64,000 bases of DNA. Source: an uncultured Lachnospiraceae bacterium (lineage in GTDB: Bacteria > Bacillota > Clostridia > Lachnospirales > Lachnospiraceae). Position 1 is the first letter of the stretch, and each line of letters opens with the position of its first letter. The notes below the pieces were generated by a model. The model saw only the letters and a program-made list of their open reading frames with translations, made no database searches and was not told the DNA's origin. Both the position numbers and the translations under genes were made by a program. The stretch lies in assembly GCA_947089905.1 (NCBI GenBank), contig CAMUMG010000003.1, positions 270,442 through 334,441 of the forward strand, given 5' to 3'. This document shows positions 18,376 to 28,303 of the stretch, one piece after another.

Positions 18376-19233
18376 TTATAGTTTCCGAAATCTTTGATAT
18401 CTCATTTTTATCAGTTCTTCTATCGTTTTATTTTTATATTGATGAAGAAATTCTAGTATTTGTATTCTCATTTCTTTTGCTAAAGAATCCATATTTTCTA
18501 TAGTTAATTCAGTAGGTAAAAGAACTGTTTGAGCTTCTAGTGTTTCACCTTCCTGATTTTCTTCTATTTTTTCTGAAATGGTTTCTGGAATTACTTTTTC
18601 AATAATTTTCATATCCTTTAAATCTTTTGCTGTGATCTTCATAATCTCAGCGGCTTCCCCTGCACGTTTACTGTCTTTCCAAAGAATAGAAGCAAATCCT
18701 TCTGGTGAAAGAATCGAATAGGTTGCATTTTCAAGCATCCAAACTTCATCTGCTACTGCCATTGCTAAAGCTCCTCCACTACCTCCTTCTCCAATTACGA
18801 TTGAAAGAATAGGTGTTTTTAAGGAAGAGAGTTCCATTAAATTTTTTGCAATCGCTTCTGCCTGTCCTCTTTCTTCTGCTTCCATTCCACAAAAAGCACC
18901 TGGGGTATCTACAAAACATATAATTGGACGTTTAAATTTTTCTGCCTGCTTCATAAGCCGAAGTGCTTTTCGATATCCTTCTGGATTTGGCATACCAAAA
19001 TTACGTTTCATATTCTGTTTTATGGTTCGTCCCTTTTGATGACCTATTATAGTAACGGGAATATTCTCTATTTCTGCGATTCCTCCAACTACTGCGCCAT
19101 CATCTCCATATACTCTGTCACCATGCAGTTCCAAAAATTTATCAAAAATTTTTCCTATATAATCCAAACTGGTTGGTCTTGTATTTCCTCTGGCTATTTT
19201 TACCCGTTCCCAAGCTGTTATTTCTTCGCCCAT
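18376..19233 (-). CDS. accA: Acetyl-CoA carboxylase carboxyltransferase subunit alpha
   Basis: This subunit, with AccD, transfers the carboxyl group from biotin to acetyl-CoA to make malonyl-CoA. It contains the crotonase-fold transferase core with [17 protein letters not shown] and the [12 protein letters not shown] stretch. Two in-frame ATGs exist; GGAG stands six bases before the one at 19233 ([16 protein letters not shown]), which matches the family start, while the one at 19245 has no clear ribosome site. It is the last gene of the fab/acc operon. Confidence 0.92.
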   Translation of the reverse strand: MGEEITAWERVKIARGNTRPTSLDYIGKIFDKFLELHGDRVYGDDGAVVGGIAEIENIPVTIIGHQKGRTIKQNMKRNFGMPNPEGYRKALRLMKQAEKFKRPIICFVDTPGAFCGMEAEERGQAEAIAKNLMELSSLKTPILSIVIGEGGSGGALAMAVADEVWMLENATYSILSPEGFASILWKDSKRAGEAAEIMKITAKDLKDMKIIEKVIPETISEKIEENQEGETLEAQTVLLPTELTIENMDSLAKEMRIQILEFLHQYKNKTIEELIKMRYQRFRKL

Positions 19234-19253
19234 ATCTATCTCCATTCTGGCAT

Positions 19254-20147
19254 TTAATCTACATCCTCTTCATTAAACAGTGCCTCATTTTCTTCGAGCT
19301 TTTTTTCTCCACAGCTTGCAACTAAAAAAGAAAGCACTGCTCGCATCCGGCTTCTCTTTACAATCTTATCAATAAAGCCATGTTCCAATAAAAATTCTGA
19401 ACGCTGAAATCCTTCTGGAAGTTTTTGCCCAATTGTCTGTTCAATTACTCTAGGACCTGCAAAGCCAGCTAATACTCCAGGTTCTGCCAAAATAACATCA
19501 CCTAACATTGCAAAACTTGCCATTACTCCACCTGTTGTTGGATCGGTCAAAACAGAAATGTATAATAAGCCTGCTTCATCATGTCTTTTTAAGGCCCCTG
19601 CTGTTTTTGCCATCTGCATAAGAGAAACAATTCCTTCCTGCATTCTTGCTCCTCCAGAACAAGAAAAGACAATCAAAGGCAGACGACGTTTTGTTGCACC
19701 CTCAATCAATCTTGTCAATTTTTCTCCAACGACTTCTCCCATACTTCCCATTAAAAAATCCGAAGCCATCACTCCAATTGCTACTGATATTCCATTGAGT
19801 TTTCCCTCACCAGTAATCACAGCTTCATCTAAATTAGAAGCTGCCCGCAGCCTTTCTAATTTTGTTATATATCCTGGAAAATTCAACGGATCACTGATTG
19901 GCAGATCTTTATCCCATTCCTGAAAGCTTCCTTCATCTAAAACCATACTTAATCTTGTTCTTGGTGAAACTCTGAAATAGTTATTACAATTTGGACAGAT
20001 GTGATAATTAGCAATAATATCTTCTGTATAAATAATTTCATTGCATTTGCTGCATTTTTGGAACAGACCTTCTGGAACCTGTGGCTGTTGATTCATAATA
20101 TCTTTTGCTTTCTCATTTCGTTTTGTTTCCTTTGCGGTAAACGGCAT
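19254..20147 (-). CDS. accD: Acetyl-CoA carboxylase carboxyltransferase subunit beta
   Basis: The partner of AccA. The N-terminal four-cysteine zinc ribbon is intact (CSKC near 33-36 and CPNC near 52-55), followed by the carboxyltransferase domain with [12 protein letters not shown] and [12 protein letters not shown]. The first in-frame ATG at 20153 is only one base from the GGGGG box. The ATG at 20147 ([11 protein letters not shown]) has normal spacing and is preferred. It ends 20 bases before the accA start. Confidence 0.93.
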   Translation of the reverse strand: MPFTAKETKRNEKAKDIMNQQPQVPEGLFQKCSKCNEIIYTEDIIANYHICPNCNNYFRVSPRTRLSMVLDEGSFQEWDKDLPISDPLNFPGYITKLERLRAASNLDEAVITGEGKLNGISVAIGVMASDFLMGSMGEVVGEKLTRLIEGATKRRLPLIVFSCSGGARMQEGIVSLMQMAKTAGALKRHDEAGLLYISVLTDPTTGGVMASFAMLGDVILAEPGVLAGFAGPRVIEQTIGQKLPEGFQRSEFLLEHGFIDKIVKRSRMRAVLSFLVASCGEKKLEENEALFNEEDVD

Positions 20148-20163
20148 CGCCATTCCCCCTTTT

Positions 20164-21504
20164 CTACTTTAAGAACTGTTCTATAAAACCAGTATCCATT
20201 TCTCCTGACAAAAATGTTTCATTTGATAATAAAGTTCTTAGAAAATTTTGATTGGTAGTAACTCCCTCTATTACCAGTTCCTTTAGTGCTCCATCCATCT
20301 TTTGAATTGCCCCTTTACGGTCTCTATCCCAGACCATCACCTTAGCAATAAGAGAATCATACAAAGGAGGAATTGTATACCCATTATACAATGCAGTATC
20401 TATTCGTACTCCATTTCCTCCAGGCAGATGCAGTTTTGTTATCGTTCCGGGACATGGCATAAAGTTTTTCTCTGGACATTCTGCATTAATTCTGCACTCT
20501 ATAGCGTGTCCACGAATGGCAACCTCTTTTTGAGAAAAAGACAGTGTTTCTCCAGCTGCAATTCGAATCTGTTCTTTAATTAGATCAATTCCTGTCACTA
20601 ATTCTGTTATCCCATGCTCTACCTGAATTCTTGTATTCATCTCTATAAAATAAAAATTTTTTTGTTCGTCAAGAATAAATTCAACTGTTCCTGCACTGAC
20701 ATAGTTTGCCGCTCTTGCTGCTGCTCTCGCTGCTTCTCCCATCCTTTCTCTAAGTGTTTCATCTAATGCTTTTGATGGCGATTCCTCAATTACTTTTTGA
20801 TGTCTTCTTTGTGCGGAACAATCTCTTTCTCCTAAATGTATTATATTTTTATTATGATCTGCTAGAATCTGAAATTCTATATGTTTTGCATGTTCTATAT
20901 ATTTTTCCAGATACATACTCGGATCTCCAAAAGAATTTTTAGCCTCTTGTTGTGCCATTTCAAAAAGACGGATAAACTCTTCTTTGCTGTGACAAATCCT
21001 CATTCCTTTGCCGCCGCCACCTGCACAGGCTTTGATCATCACTGGATATCCAATGGAATCTGCAAAATTTTTTCCCTGTCTTGCATCCAAAATTGGATCT
21101 TTTGTTCCCGGAATAACTGGTACACCCGCAGAGAGCATTGTATTTCTTGCCTCTGATTTATTTCCCATTTTTTCTATCATTTCACCCGATGGGCCAATAA
21201 ATACCAAATTACACTTTGCACAAAGATCAGCAAATTTTGAATTTTCCGACAAAAATCCAAATCCGGGATGAATTGCTTCTGCTCCAGAGGCAAGAGTTGC
21301 ACTTAAAATCCTCTCCATTCTAAGATAGCTCTCTTTTGCAGGTGCAGGCCCAATACAAACCGCTTCATCTGCTAGTTGTACATGAAGAGCATCCCGATCT
21401 GCCTGCGAATAAACTGCTACTGTTTGGATTCCCATTTCTCTACATGCACGAATAATCCGAACGGCAATCTCCCCCCGATTGGCAATCAAAATCTTTTTAA
21501 ACAT
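20164..21504 (-). CDS. accC: Acetyl-CoA carboxylase biotin carboxylase subunit
   Basis: An ATP-grasp enzyme of 446 residues that carboxylates the biotin on AccB. It starts MFKKILIANRGEIAVR, a hallmark of biotin carboxylases, with the ATP-binding GGGGKGMR and the EMNTRIQVEHG active-site motif. The open frame extends upstream into fabZ, but GGAGAAG before the ATG at 21504 and family conservation fix the start. It lies between fabZ and accD. Confidence 0.95.
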   Translation of the reverse strand: MFKKILIANRGEIAVRIIRACREMGIQTVAVYSQADRDALHVQLADEAVCIGPAPAKESYLRMERILSATLASGAEAIHPGFGFLSENSKFADLCAKCNLVFIGPSGEMIEKMGNKSEARNTMLSAGVPVIPGTKDPILDARQGKNFADSIGYPVMIKACAGGGGKGMRICHSKEEFIRLFEMAQQEAKNSFGDPSMYLEKYIEHAKHIEFQILADHNKNIIHLGERDCSAQRRHQKVIEESPSKALDETLRERMGEAARAAARAANYVSAGTVEFILDEQKNFYFIEMNTRIQVEHGITELVTGIDLIKEQIRIAAGETLSFSQKEVAIRGHAIECRINAECPEKNFMPCPGTITKLHLPGGNGVRIDTALYNGYTIPPLYDSLIAKVMVWDRDRKGAIQKMDGALKELVIEGVTTNQNFLRTLLSNETFLSGEMDTGFIEQFLK

Positions 21505-21521
21505 AGTAACTTCTCCTTCGA

Positions 21522-21950
21522 TTATCCAATCATAAATGTTATCTCTGCTTCTGCATAAACTAAATTCTCCCCATTGGTTGCCTTTGCTGTTGCAATTCCA
21601 ACTGGTCCTTTGCATTTAATTAACTCTACTTCTAGTGTTAAAACATCACCTGGAACTACCTTATGACGAAATCTCGCTCTGTTAATTCCTCCAAAATAGG
21701 CTGTTTTTCCACGATGTTTTTCCATAGAAAGACAGATTACACAACCAACCTGAGCTAATGCCTCAATAATTAATGCACCTGGCATTACAGGTTCTTTTGG
21801 AAAATGTCCAACAAAATAAGGTTCATTATAAGAAACACATTTCTTTCCAATAGCCTTTACTCCTGGCTCTAGTTCTTCAATCTGATCTACTAAAAGAAAT
21901 GGACTCCGATGTGGTATAATTTCCATAATCTCCTTTGTTGATAACTTCAT
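21522..21950 (-). CDS. fabZ: 3-hydroxyacyl-ACP dehydratase
   Basis: A 142-residue hot-dog-fold dehydratase removing water from 3-hydroxyacyl-ACP in each elongation round. It shows IPHRSPFLLVD, GHFPKEPVMPGALIIEALAQ with the catalytic His and Glu, and the standard length. Its GGAGG ribosome site and position between accB and accC are typical of Firmicutes fab clusters. Confidence 0.95.
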   Translation of the reverse strand: MKLSTKEIMEIIPHRSPFLLVDQIEELEPGVKAIGKKCVSYNEPYFVGHFPKEPVMPGALIIEALAQVGCVICLSMEKHRGKTAYFGGINRARFRHKVVPGDVLTLEVELIKCKGPVGIATAKATNGENLVYAEAEITFMIG

Positions 21951-21994
21951 TTTTAGCCTCCATCTTGCTACCCAAAATATTACATTTTCAAATA

Positions 21995-22450
21995 TTAACG
22001 AAGTCGGATTAACACTTGTCCAAATCCGACCATCTCTTTATTTTCAGCAATAATTTCCTCTACGACTCCATCATAAGGAGATTCGATCTCATTAATTAAT
22101 TTCATCGCTTCTACAATTCCAACAACCTGTCCCTTTTTTACAGAATCCCCCACACAAACATATGGTTCTGCACCCTCGGAAGGTGCTGTATAAAAGGTCC
22201 CAACCATTGGAGAAGTAATTTGTTTTCCACGTTCTTTTTCAGCGGCTGTATCTAAACTCGATTGAATTGCAATTTTCTCAGAAGAAATATTTGTATTTTG
22301 ACATGACTGTGTTTCACAGATTGTTTTATTCTCCTGTGATTGATCTTTTTTCTTTAGGAAAAGCTTTACGCCATTTTCTTCATAAGAAAATTCGGTAAGT
22401 TTGGAATCCGAAACGGTTTGTATTAAAGTTATCATCTCCTGTAACTGCAT
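21995..22450 (-). CDS. accB: Biotin carboxyl carrier protein of acetyl-CoA carboxylase
   Basis: A 151-residue carrier. The C-terminal biotinyl domain holds VEAMKLINEIESP, whose Lys becomes biotinylated. The middle is a low-complexity Ser/Glu/Gln linker, and the N-terminus is the usual short helical region. Preceded by GGGGG and placed between fabF and fabZ. Confidence 0.95.
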   Translation of the reverse strand: MQLQEMITLIQTVSDSKLTEFSYEENGVKLFLKKKDQSQENKTICETQSCQNTNISSEKIAIQSSLDTAAEKERGKQITSPMVGTFYTAPSEGAEPYVCVGDSVKKGQVVGIVEAMKLINEIESPYDGVVEEIIAENKEMVGFGQVLIRLR

Positions 22451-22468
22451 TTATACTTGCCCCCTTAT

Positions 22469-23701
22469 CTATTCCCACTTTTTTATGAGTAATGACGCAT
22501 TATGTCCGCCAAAACCTAAAGAATTACTCATTGCATACGTTATTATTCTATCTGTTCGTGGTTCCTTTGTATAGTTTAAATCCAACTCTGGTTCAGATTC
22601 TGATAGACCGACTGTAGCATGAATATAATTTTCTTGAACAGATTTTACTGTTGTAATAAATTCAACTGCTCCTGCTGCTCCAAGTAGATGTCCTATCATA
22701 GATTTTGTAGAATTGATATTTACTTCTTTTGCTGCCTCTTTTAATGCTTTCTTAATTGCAAATGTTTCACAACGGTCATTAATTTGTGTACTTGTTCCAT
22801 GTGCATTAATATAATCTAATTGTTCTGGAGAAATATCTGCCTGTCGCATTGCTTCTTGCATTGCTCTTGCTGCCCCTTCCCCATCTTCACAAGGTGCTGT
22901 AATATGATACGCATCTTCTGTGGCACCATATCCTACAACTTCAGCTAAAATCTTTGCTCCCCGTTTTTTTGCATGTTCATAAGATTCTAGTATCACAATT
23001 CCTGCTCCCTCTCCCATAACAAAACCATTGCGTTCTTTATCAAATGGGATGGAGGCTCTATTTGGATCTGATGTATCTGATAATGCAGTCAATGCACTAA
23101 AACCTGCAATACTAAGTGGAGTAATGGCAGCTTCTGTTCCTCCACATACCATAACATCTGCCTCTTCCCATTGAATTGCCCGATAAGCTTCTCCAATCGA
23201 ATGTGTTCCTGTAGCACAAGCAGTAACAATATTAAGACACTTTCCTTTTAAGCCAAATATAATAGAAACATTTCCTGCTGCCATATTGGGGATCATTAAT
23301 GGTACTAACAGTGGATTCACTCTTTTTGGCCCTTTTTCTAAAAGCTTTTTATGCTCTCTTTCAATCGCTTGTAATCCTCCAATACCAGAACCAATACTTA
23401 CTCCAATTCTAGTAAGATCTTCTTTTGGAAGATCTAGCCTGGCATCTAAAATTGCCTGTGAAGTCGCCGCCACTGCATATTGACAAAATGCCTCCATTCG
23501 CTTTGCCGCTTTTGTATCCATATAATCTGTAGCACAAAAATCTTTTACTTGTGCTGCTAATTTTACTTTATACTCGGAAGTGTCAAAATACGTAATCTCT
23601 CCAATACCAACTGTTCCTTGTTTTACATTATTCCAAAAAGTAGGAACATCATTGCCGATTGGAGAGATAAGTCCCATTCCAGTAACAACTACCCGCTTCA
23701 T
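22469..23701 (-). CDS. fabF: Beta-ketoacyl-ACP synthase II
   Basis: A 410-residue condensing enzyme that elongates acyl-ACP. The Cys-His-His triad is visible: TACATGTHSIG with the active Cys near 164, NAHGTSTQINDR and KSMIGHLLGAAGA. It begins RVVVTGMGLISPIGND, as expected. With fabH absent from the window, initiation must depend on a synthase elsewhere. Confidence 0.95.
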   Translation of the reverse strand: MKRVVVTGMGLISPIGNDVPTFWNNVKQGTVGIGEITYFDTSEYKVKLAAQVKDFCATDYMDTKAAKRMEAFCQYAVAATSQAILDARLDLPKEDLTRIGVSIGSGIGGLQAIEREHKKLLEKGPKRVNPLLVPLMIPNMAAGNVSIIFGLKGKCLNIVTACATGTHSIGEAYRAIQWEEADVMVCGGTEAAITPLSIAGFSALTALSDTSDPNRASIPFDKERNGFVMGEGAGIVILESYEHAKKRGAKILAEVVGYGATEDAYHITAPCEDGEGAARAMQEAMRQADISPEQLDYINAHGTSTQINDRCETFAIKKALKEAAKEVNINSTKSMIGHLLGAAGAVEFITTVKSVQENYIHATVGLSESEPELDLNYTKEPRTDRIITYAMSNSLGFGGHNASLLIKKWE

Positions 23702-23719
23702 TGTTCTATCTTCTCCTTT

Positions 23720-24460
23720 CTACATTCCCATGCCGCCATCTATCTGAATGGTCTGACCAGTGATATAAGCCGCTTCTTCTGATGCTAAAAATGCTACGGC
23801 TGCCGCTATCTCTTTTGCATCTCCAAAACGTTTTAGAGGAATTTTTTCTAAAAGATCTTGTCTAATTTGTTCTGGCAGTTTATCTGTCATTTCTGTGGTA
23901 ATAAATCCGGGGGCTACTGCATTTACTGTAATTCCCCTAGATCCTAGTTCTCTCGCCAAAGATTTTGTCATTCCAATCACTCCTGCTTTTGCTGCACAGT
24001 AATTGATCTGTCCTGCATTTCCTATCACACCACTAATAGAAGAAATATTGATAATTCTGCCACTTTTTTGTTTTAACATCTGCTTTGCGGCATGTTTTAA
24101 ACAGTGATATACACCATATAAATTTGTATTAATTACTGTATCAAATTCTTCTTCTTTCATTTTTAAGATCAAATTATCTTTTGTAATGCCTGCGTTATTT
24201 ACTAAAATATCCAGTCTTTTATACTCTTGTAAAATTTCATCAAACATTTTAGAAACTGCATCTGCATCTGCAACATCTGCTTGAATAGCTTTTGCCCTTC
24301 CACCTAATGCTTTAATCTCTTCTACTGTTTCTTCTGCCTTTTGTTTTGAACCACAATAATTTACAAAAACAAAGGCGTTACAGGAAGCTAATTTTTTTGC
24401 AATTTCCCTTCCAATTCCACGACTCGCACCTGTTACTAATGCGATTTTATTTTCTAACAT
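23720..24460 (-). CDS. fabG: 3-oxoacyl-ACP reductase
   Basis: A 246-residue short-chain dehydrogenase reducing 3-oxoacyl-ACP with NADPH. It has the nucleotide-binding [18 protein letters not shown] and the catalytic S-Y-K set ([15 protein letters not shown]). The C-terminus [13 protein letters not shown] is typical of FabG. Confidence 0.95.
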   Translation of the reverse strand: MLENKIALVTGASRGIGREIAKKLASCNAFVFVNYCGSKQKAEETVEEIKALGGRAKAIQADVADADAVSKMFDEILQEYKRLDILVNNAGITKDNLILKMKEEEFDTVINTNLYGVYHCLKHAAKQMLKQKSGRIINISSISGVIGNAGQINYCAAKAGVIGMTKSLARELGSRGITVNAVAPGFITTEMTDKLPEQIRQDLLEKIPLKRFGDAKEIAAAVAFLASEEAAYITGQTIQIDGGMGM

Positions 24461-24477
24461 CTTAAACCTCCGTTTAC

Positions 24478-25401
24478 TTATCTATTTCTAATCTGATCTA
24501 GTCTTTCTAAATCTGTCACTTTTTCTATAGAAAGAACCGTCACTTCTCTGTTTATCTTTTTTGCAAATCCAGATAGTGTCCGCCCTGGTCCAATCTCTAA
24601 AAATGTGGTTACACCATCTGCAATCATAGCTTCCATACTCTGCTGCCATCGTACAGAAGATGCCACCTGTTTTGCTAAAAGAGGTTTGACTTGATTAGAA
24701 TCTGTGATATATGTTCCTGTCACATTTGCCACATAGGGAACTTTTAATGAATGGATTGTAATATCTTCTAATTCTTCCTTTAGTTTTTCTCCTGCCTGTT
24801 CTAACATTGGAGAATGGAATGGTCCACTTACCTTTAATGGAACAACCCTCTTTGCTCCACTTTCCATTAAACACTCTCCTGCCAATTTGACAGCTTCTTC
24901 TTCTCCCGAAATTACAATTTGCCCCGGACAATTATAATTTGCTACTGTTACAAGACCTTTTGTTTTTTCGCAAATACTTTCTACTAAATCAGCAGAAATT
25001 CCTAACACTGCTGCCATTGCCCCACCATATGGAACTGCCTCCTGCATTAAAATTCCTCTTTTTCGAACCAGTCGGATAGCATCTAAAGGATCGATTGCTC
25101 CACAAGCAGTTAATGCTGCATACTCTCCTAAACTTAACCCTGCACATACATCTGCATATATTCCCTGCATACTAATAGGAATTAGCATAGCAAGCATTGT
25201 CGTCATCATTGCCGCCTGAGTATATTCTGTCTGGTTTAATCTTTCATCTGGCTCAAAGCAAAGTTTTTTCATATCTATGTCAAGCATTTGTTTTGTCTGC
25301 TCAAAAATCTCTTTACATTCTTTAAAATTATCATAAAAATCTTTTCCCATTCCTGTATATTGAGCTCCCTGTCCCGGAAAAAGAAATGCCAGTTTTCCCA
25401 T
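24478..25401 (-). CDS. fabD: Malonyl-CoA:ACP transacylase
   Basis: A 307-residue acyltransferase loading malonyl groups onto ACP. It has the [12 protein letters not shown] start, the nucleophile Ser in [11 protein letters not shown] and the His in SGPFHSPM. It is the first gene after the terminator-like structure that separates acpP from the rest of the operon. Confidence 0.95.
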   Translation of the reverse strand: MGKLAFLFPGQGAQYTGMGKDFYDNFKECKEIFEQTKQMLDIDMKKLCFEPDERLNQTEYTQAAMMTTMLAMLIPISMQGIYADVCAGLSLGEYAALTACGAIDPLDAIRLVRKRGILMQEAVPYGGAMAAVLGISADLVESICEKTKGLVTVANYNCPGQIVISGEEEAVKLAGECLMESGAKRVVPLKVSGPFHSPMLEQAGEKLKEELEDITIHSLKVPYVANVTGTYITDSNQVKPLLAKQVASSVRWQQSMEAMIADGVTTFLEIGPGRTLSGFAKKINREVTVLSIEKVTDLERLDQIRNR

Positions 25402-25433
25402 TTTTATCCTCCATCCTTAGCATCTATAGATAG

Positions 25434-25516
25434 AAAAAATCTGCCGATAAGCTTTTTTTCCGGCGGCTCTTTTTTACTAATAGAAAGAAACCGCCGGTTT
25501 TACGGCTTTTGGCAGA
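25434..25516 (-). terminator. Large terminator-like or attenuator structure between acpP and fabD
   Basis: In the minus direction an outer stem TCTGCC/GGCAGA is followed directly by TTTTTT. Inside it lies a strong CCGGCGG/CCGCCGG stem with AT-rich flanks. Partial termination here would give more acpP than fab/acc message, in line with the large amount of carrier protein cells need. Confidence 0.65.
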
Positions 25517-25540
25517 CTGCATTTTTGCTTTTAATTGGTC

Positions 25541-25774
25541 TTATTCTTCAATTCCTTTATTCTTTAAATAATTAATTACATCTTCTACCGTATTGACATC
25601 GGTTAAATCCTCAGAAGGAATCTCAAGTTCATATTCTTCCTCTAACGCCATTACTACTTGGAATAAATCCAAAGAATCTGCACCTAAATCATCTCTTAGG
25701 GAAGAATCCATCATAATACTGTCCTGATCCACATTCAACTGTTCTGCAATGATTTCTTTAATTCTGTCAAACAT
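25541..25774 (-). CDS. acpP: Acyl carrier protein
   Basis: A 77-residue acidic helical carrier. The phosphopantetheine Ser lies in GADSLDLFQ, near residue 36. It carries the growing acyl chain for FabD, FabG, FabF and FabZ. Its 3' end is followed by the structured region before fabD. Confidence 0.95.
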   Translation of the reverse strand: MFDRIKEIIAEQLNVDQDSIMMDSSLRDDLGADSLDLFQVVMALEEEYELEIPSEDLTDVNTVEDVINYLKNKGIEE

Positions 25775-25798
25775 TGTTACTCTCCTTTTTTCATGTTA

Positions 25799-25827
25799 AT
25801 TTTATATATAGAACACCCTGTTTACAA
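25799..25827 (-). promoter_or_regulatory. Possible acpP promoter
   Basis: TTGTAA and TAAAAT on the minus strand are separated by 17 bases, partly overlapping the end of the small membrane gene upstream. The match is moderate; read-through from the sigma-factor operon is an alternative. Confidence 0.35.
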
Positions 25828-26064
25828 CACGGCGAACTTTGCTCCCTTTTTACGGAGAAAGAGCATAGCCAAACTGGTAATTACCACGACCATCGCTGCG
25901 ATTCCTGAAAGAATTCCAGTCAGACGGTTCACCCTTTTTTTGATCTTTTGAACCGATCCCGTAAGTTTTGCTTCAATGGACTTTAAATCACGTTCTAACC
26001 AATCATTCTCCAGTAAGGATAGATCAATATCCCCCATTAAGTCAACTAGCATTTGCTCATTCAC
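25822..26064 (-). CDS. Small membrane protein next to a sigma factor (possible anti-sigma)
   Basis: An 80-residue protein with an acidic N-terminal half (about 1-30), a basic linker and one transmembrane segment near 48-70 ending in RKKG. Its start overlaps the stop of the sigma-factor gene by eight bases, so the two are translationally coupled. Position and layout suggest a short regulator or anchor of that sigma factor, but it is far smaller than normal anti-sigma factors and has no recognisable ZAS motif. Confidence 0.6.
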   Translation of the reverse strand: MNEQMLVDLMGDIDLSLLENDWLERDLKSIEAKLTGSVQKIKKRVNRLTGILSGIAAMVVVITSLAMLFLRKKGAKFAVL

Positions 26065-26641
26065 CTAAATTCCTCCTTTCCTCTGATTCCAGTTCGTCGA
26101 AGGAACGCTTCATTTTTATTCGAAGACGTGACAGCTTACTATCTACTGCATTTATAGTCATATCCATCGCCTTTGCAATTGTTTTTGAAGACTGTAAGTA
26201 AAAATATCGGCGCAATACCAATTCCCTGTCCCTTCTGGATAATGCTATGATCACCTCATTCAAATGCTTTGTCTGTTCTTTTCCTGTTATCTGATTTTCA
26301 ATGTTCTGATTACAATCGGCATAGGCAGCGGCGATATCAGAGAAATCTTCAATATGAAGATTTTCTTCATGTTTTTTGATATCTCTCAAACGGTTTAGTG
26401 CGGTATTTCTGACAATGACTTTTAACCATGTTCTAAGAGATGCCTTCTTCATATCATAGTGTTCGATATTTCTCCAAAGCTTGAGATAGGTATCATTCAC
26501 ACATTCTTCGATATCTCTAATTCTATTTCCAAGGATGGCTGTTGCAATATAAATAAGTAATTTTTCATATTTTTCTGCTAGCATAGACAGTCCAGTTTCA
26601 TTTTGCTGAAGAATCAATTCAACTATTTCTTCATCTGTCAT
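26057..26641 (-). CDS. Sigma-70 family RNA polymerase sigma factor (ECF-like)
   Basis: A 194-residue factor with region 2 (about 20-95, including YLKLWRNIEHYD) and region 4 (about 135-190, ending SKTIAKAMDMTINAVDSKLSRLR). The start at 26641 is set by GGAGGG just upstream; the longer frame lacks a ribosome site. A promoter TTGCAC-17-TACGAT lies at 26734-26762. Its targets are not apparent. Confidence 0.85.
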   Translation of the reverse strand: MTDEEIVELILQQNETGLSMLAEKYEKLLIYIATAILGNRIRDIEECVNDTYLKLWRNIEHYDMKKASLRTWLKVIVRNTALNRLRDIKKHEENLHIEDFSDIAAAYADCNQNIENQITGKEQTKHLNEVIIALSRRDRELVLRRYFYLQSSKTIAKAMDMTINAVDSKLSRLRIKMKRSFDELESEERRNLGE

Positions 26642-26733
26642 GCTGTTTCCCTCCTCGAACACGCACATTGATCTATACCCAAATATAATCGACATCTTGC
26701 ACGTAATTTAAAAATTGTCCTTTTGGCACACAC

Positions 26734-26762
26734 ATCGTATCATAAAATTCAACAATGTGCAA
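26734..26762 (-). promoter_or_regulatory. Promoter of the sigma-factor operon
   Basis: TTGCAC and TACGAT with 17 bases between them on the minus strand, about 90 bases before the sigma-factor start. Confidence 0.5.
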
Positions 26763-26796
26763 GTACTGTCCGGTAAAAATTGCTACTACTTAAAAA

Positions 26797-28278
26797 TTAT
26801 TCCTCATCTGCCTTCCATGGCGATTCATAGTACTGTCCAGTATTCGGCTTTGGTGTGGGAGTTGCATCTGGTCTTGGGGTTGGCGTTGGTATTGGAGTCG
26901 GCGTTGGACGGTGTAAAAACGCATAATCTGCATCTTCCTCTGTCATTAACGCTCCTTCGGTATAATTCATCGCCGCATTCCAGAGTAACCATTGCTCATA
27001 TCCTGCGTCGTAAACCGCCTCAATTTGGGTTCTTACTTCTTTACTTCCATAAACAATATAGTGTTTTAACCATGAAGCAGTAAAATCCTGAAGCCATGGT
27101 CTAACATTTGCTTTATGTTTTCCTTCTTCAATAGCACTTAATACCTTTTTCGAATCAGAAAGAGCGTGAAACATTAATTCATAGGGTTTTGTATCTGGAT
27201 AGTCAATTCCATAATATCCATTGGCATAATGGGAAGGATAGATCATCGGACAGATATAATCCAAATACTTTGATAGCTCCACATAGTCCTGACCGACATT
27301 TCTTTGATCCACAGCACTGGTAATAATACCACCAAACACATCTGCAGAAACGTAAATTCCCATTGGTTTTATCTGTTCACACAAATACTTTACTGCTTCT
27401 GTAATTCCATCTATTTTTGTTTTTTCTCCGGCTTCCTCGCCTAAATCAATCTCTCCAATCTTTCCATCTGTTGGAAAGCGGACATAGTCAAAATTAACCT
27501 CATCAAATCCTGCTTTTGCACATTCAGATGCAATTTCTACTAAATACTGCCATACTTCTTTTTTAAATGGATTAAGCCAGGTAAGCTTACTATAGTCATA
27601 ATAGATCGATCCATCTTTTTTATGCAGTACTAAGTCAGGACGGGTTCTCCCAAGCAGTGGATCTTTAAATGCCACAACTCTTGCAACTACATAGATATTA
27701 TGTTCTTTTAATTTAGAAATCATTGCTTTAATATCTGGAATAAAGTTTCTGGCTGTACCAAATTCATCTATTTTTTCTCCATTCATTGCAAAAGTGATAC
27801 GACCATCATCGTCTTTGATATCAATTATCATCGTGTTAAGTTCTGTACGATCTAAAAGTCCTATCAGGCGATCTAAACTTTTAACTACCGCATCTGAAGT
27901 CATATAAATTCCTTTCACTTTTACCGGAGTTCTAGTATCCACAAAGTCTGCCATCCACTCTTCTTTTGGTTCTTCTTGTTCAGGTTCTATTATCTGTGTT
28001 TCTTCTGGTACACTCCAAAGACCAAACGGACCTGCCTCGCTATTTTGTTGAGCTATTAATAACTTTTGTTGTGTCCTTTCATGTTGTAATTCAGATTCTT
28101 TCATATCCTTTGTAAAATGATAAGTGGCAAAAAATGTTCCGACTCCTGCTAAAATAGCCAACATAAAAATCCATAGGACAGCCCTAATACGGCGTTTTTC
28201 TTTTGGGAAACGCTTTTGTTTAAATTTTAGCTTTTTTTTCCCTGATTTAAAATCAAGATACATATCTTTTTTTCCCAT
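26797..28278 (-). CDS. Membrane-anchored putative glycoside hydrolase (DUF4015 type)
   Basis: A 493-residue protein with a basic N-terminus and one transmembrane segment near 32-52, followed by an extracellular barrel-like domain. The stretches VKGIYMTSDAV, MIIDIKDDDG and FDYVRFPTDGKIG match the DUF4015/putative glycosidase family, related to GH13-like barrels. The C-terminal about 30 residues are Pro/Thr-rich (RPTPTPIPTPTPRP). It may act on cell-wall or exopolysaccharide; no substrate is shown. It sits between an orphan kinase and the sigma operon. Confidence 0.8.
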   Translation of the reverse strand: MGKKDMYLDFKSGKKKLKFKQKRFPKEKRRIRAVLWIFMLAILAGVGTFFATYHFTKDMKESELQHERTQQKLLIAQQNSEAGPFGLWSVPEETQIIEPEQEEPKEEWMADFVDTRTPVKVKGIYMTSDAVVKSLDRLIGLLDRTELNTMIIDIKDDDGRITFAMNGEKIDEFGTARNFIPDIKAMISKLKEHNIYVVARVVAFKDPLLGRTRPDLVLHKKDGSIYYDYSKLTWLNPFKKEVWQYLVEIASECAKAGFDEVNFDYVRFPTDGKIGEIDLGEEAGEKTKIDGITEAVKYLCEQIKPMGIYVSADVFGGIITSAVDQRNVGQDYVELSKYLDYICPMIYPSHYANGYYGIDYPDTKPYELMFHALSDSKKVLSAIEEGKHKANVRPWLQDFTASWLKHYIVYGSKEVRTQIEAVYDAGYEQWLLWNAAMNYTEGALMTEEDADYAFLHRPTPTPIPTPTPRPDATPTPKPNTGQYYESPWKADEE

Positions 28279-28303
28279 ATGCTATGCTTTTCCTCCTACA
28301 ATT

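Noticed and set aside
19558..19923. 121-codon plus-strand frame opposite accD
   Set aside because: No ribosome site or promoter, and the accD reading is strongly conserved.
26715..27083. Plus-strand open frame of about 120 codons
   Set aside because: It lies opposite the Pro/Thr-rich end of the DUF4015-type gene and has no ribosome site; it is a shadow of that repeat-rich sequence.
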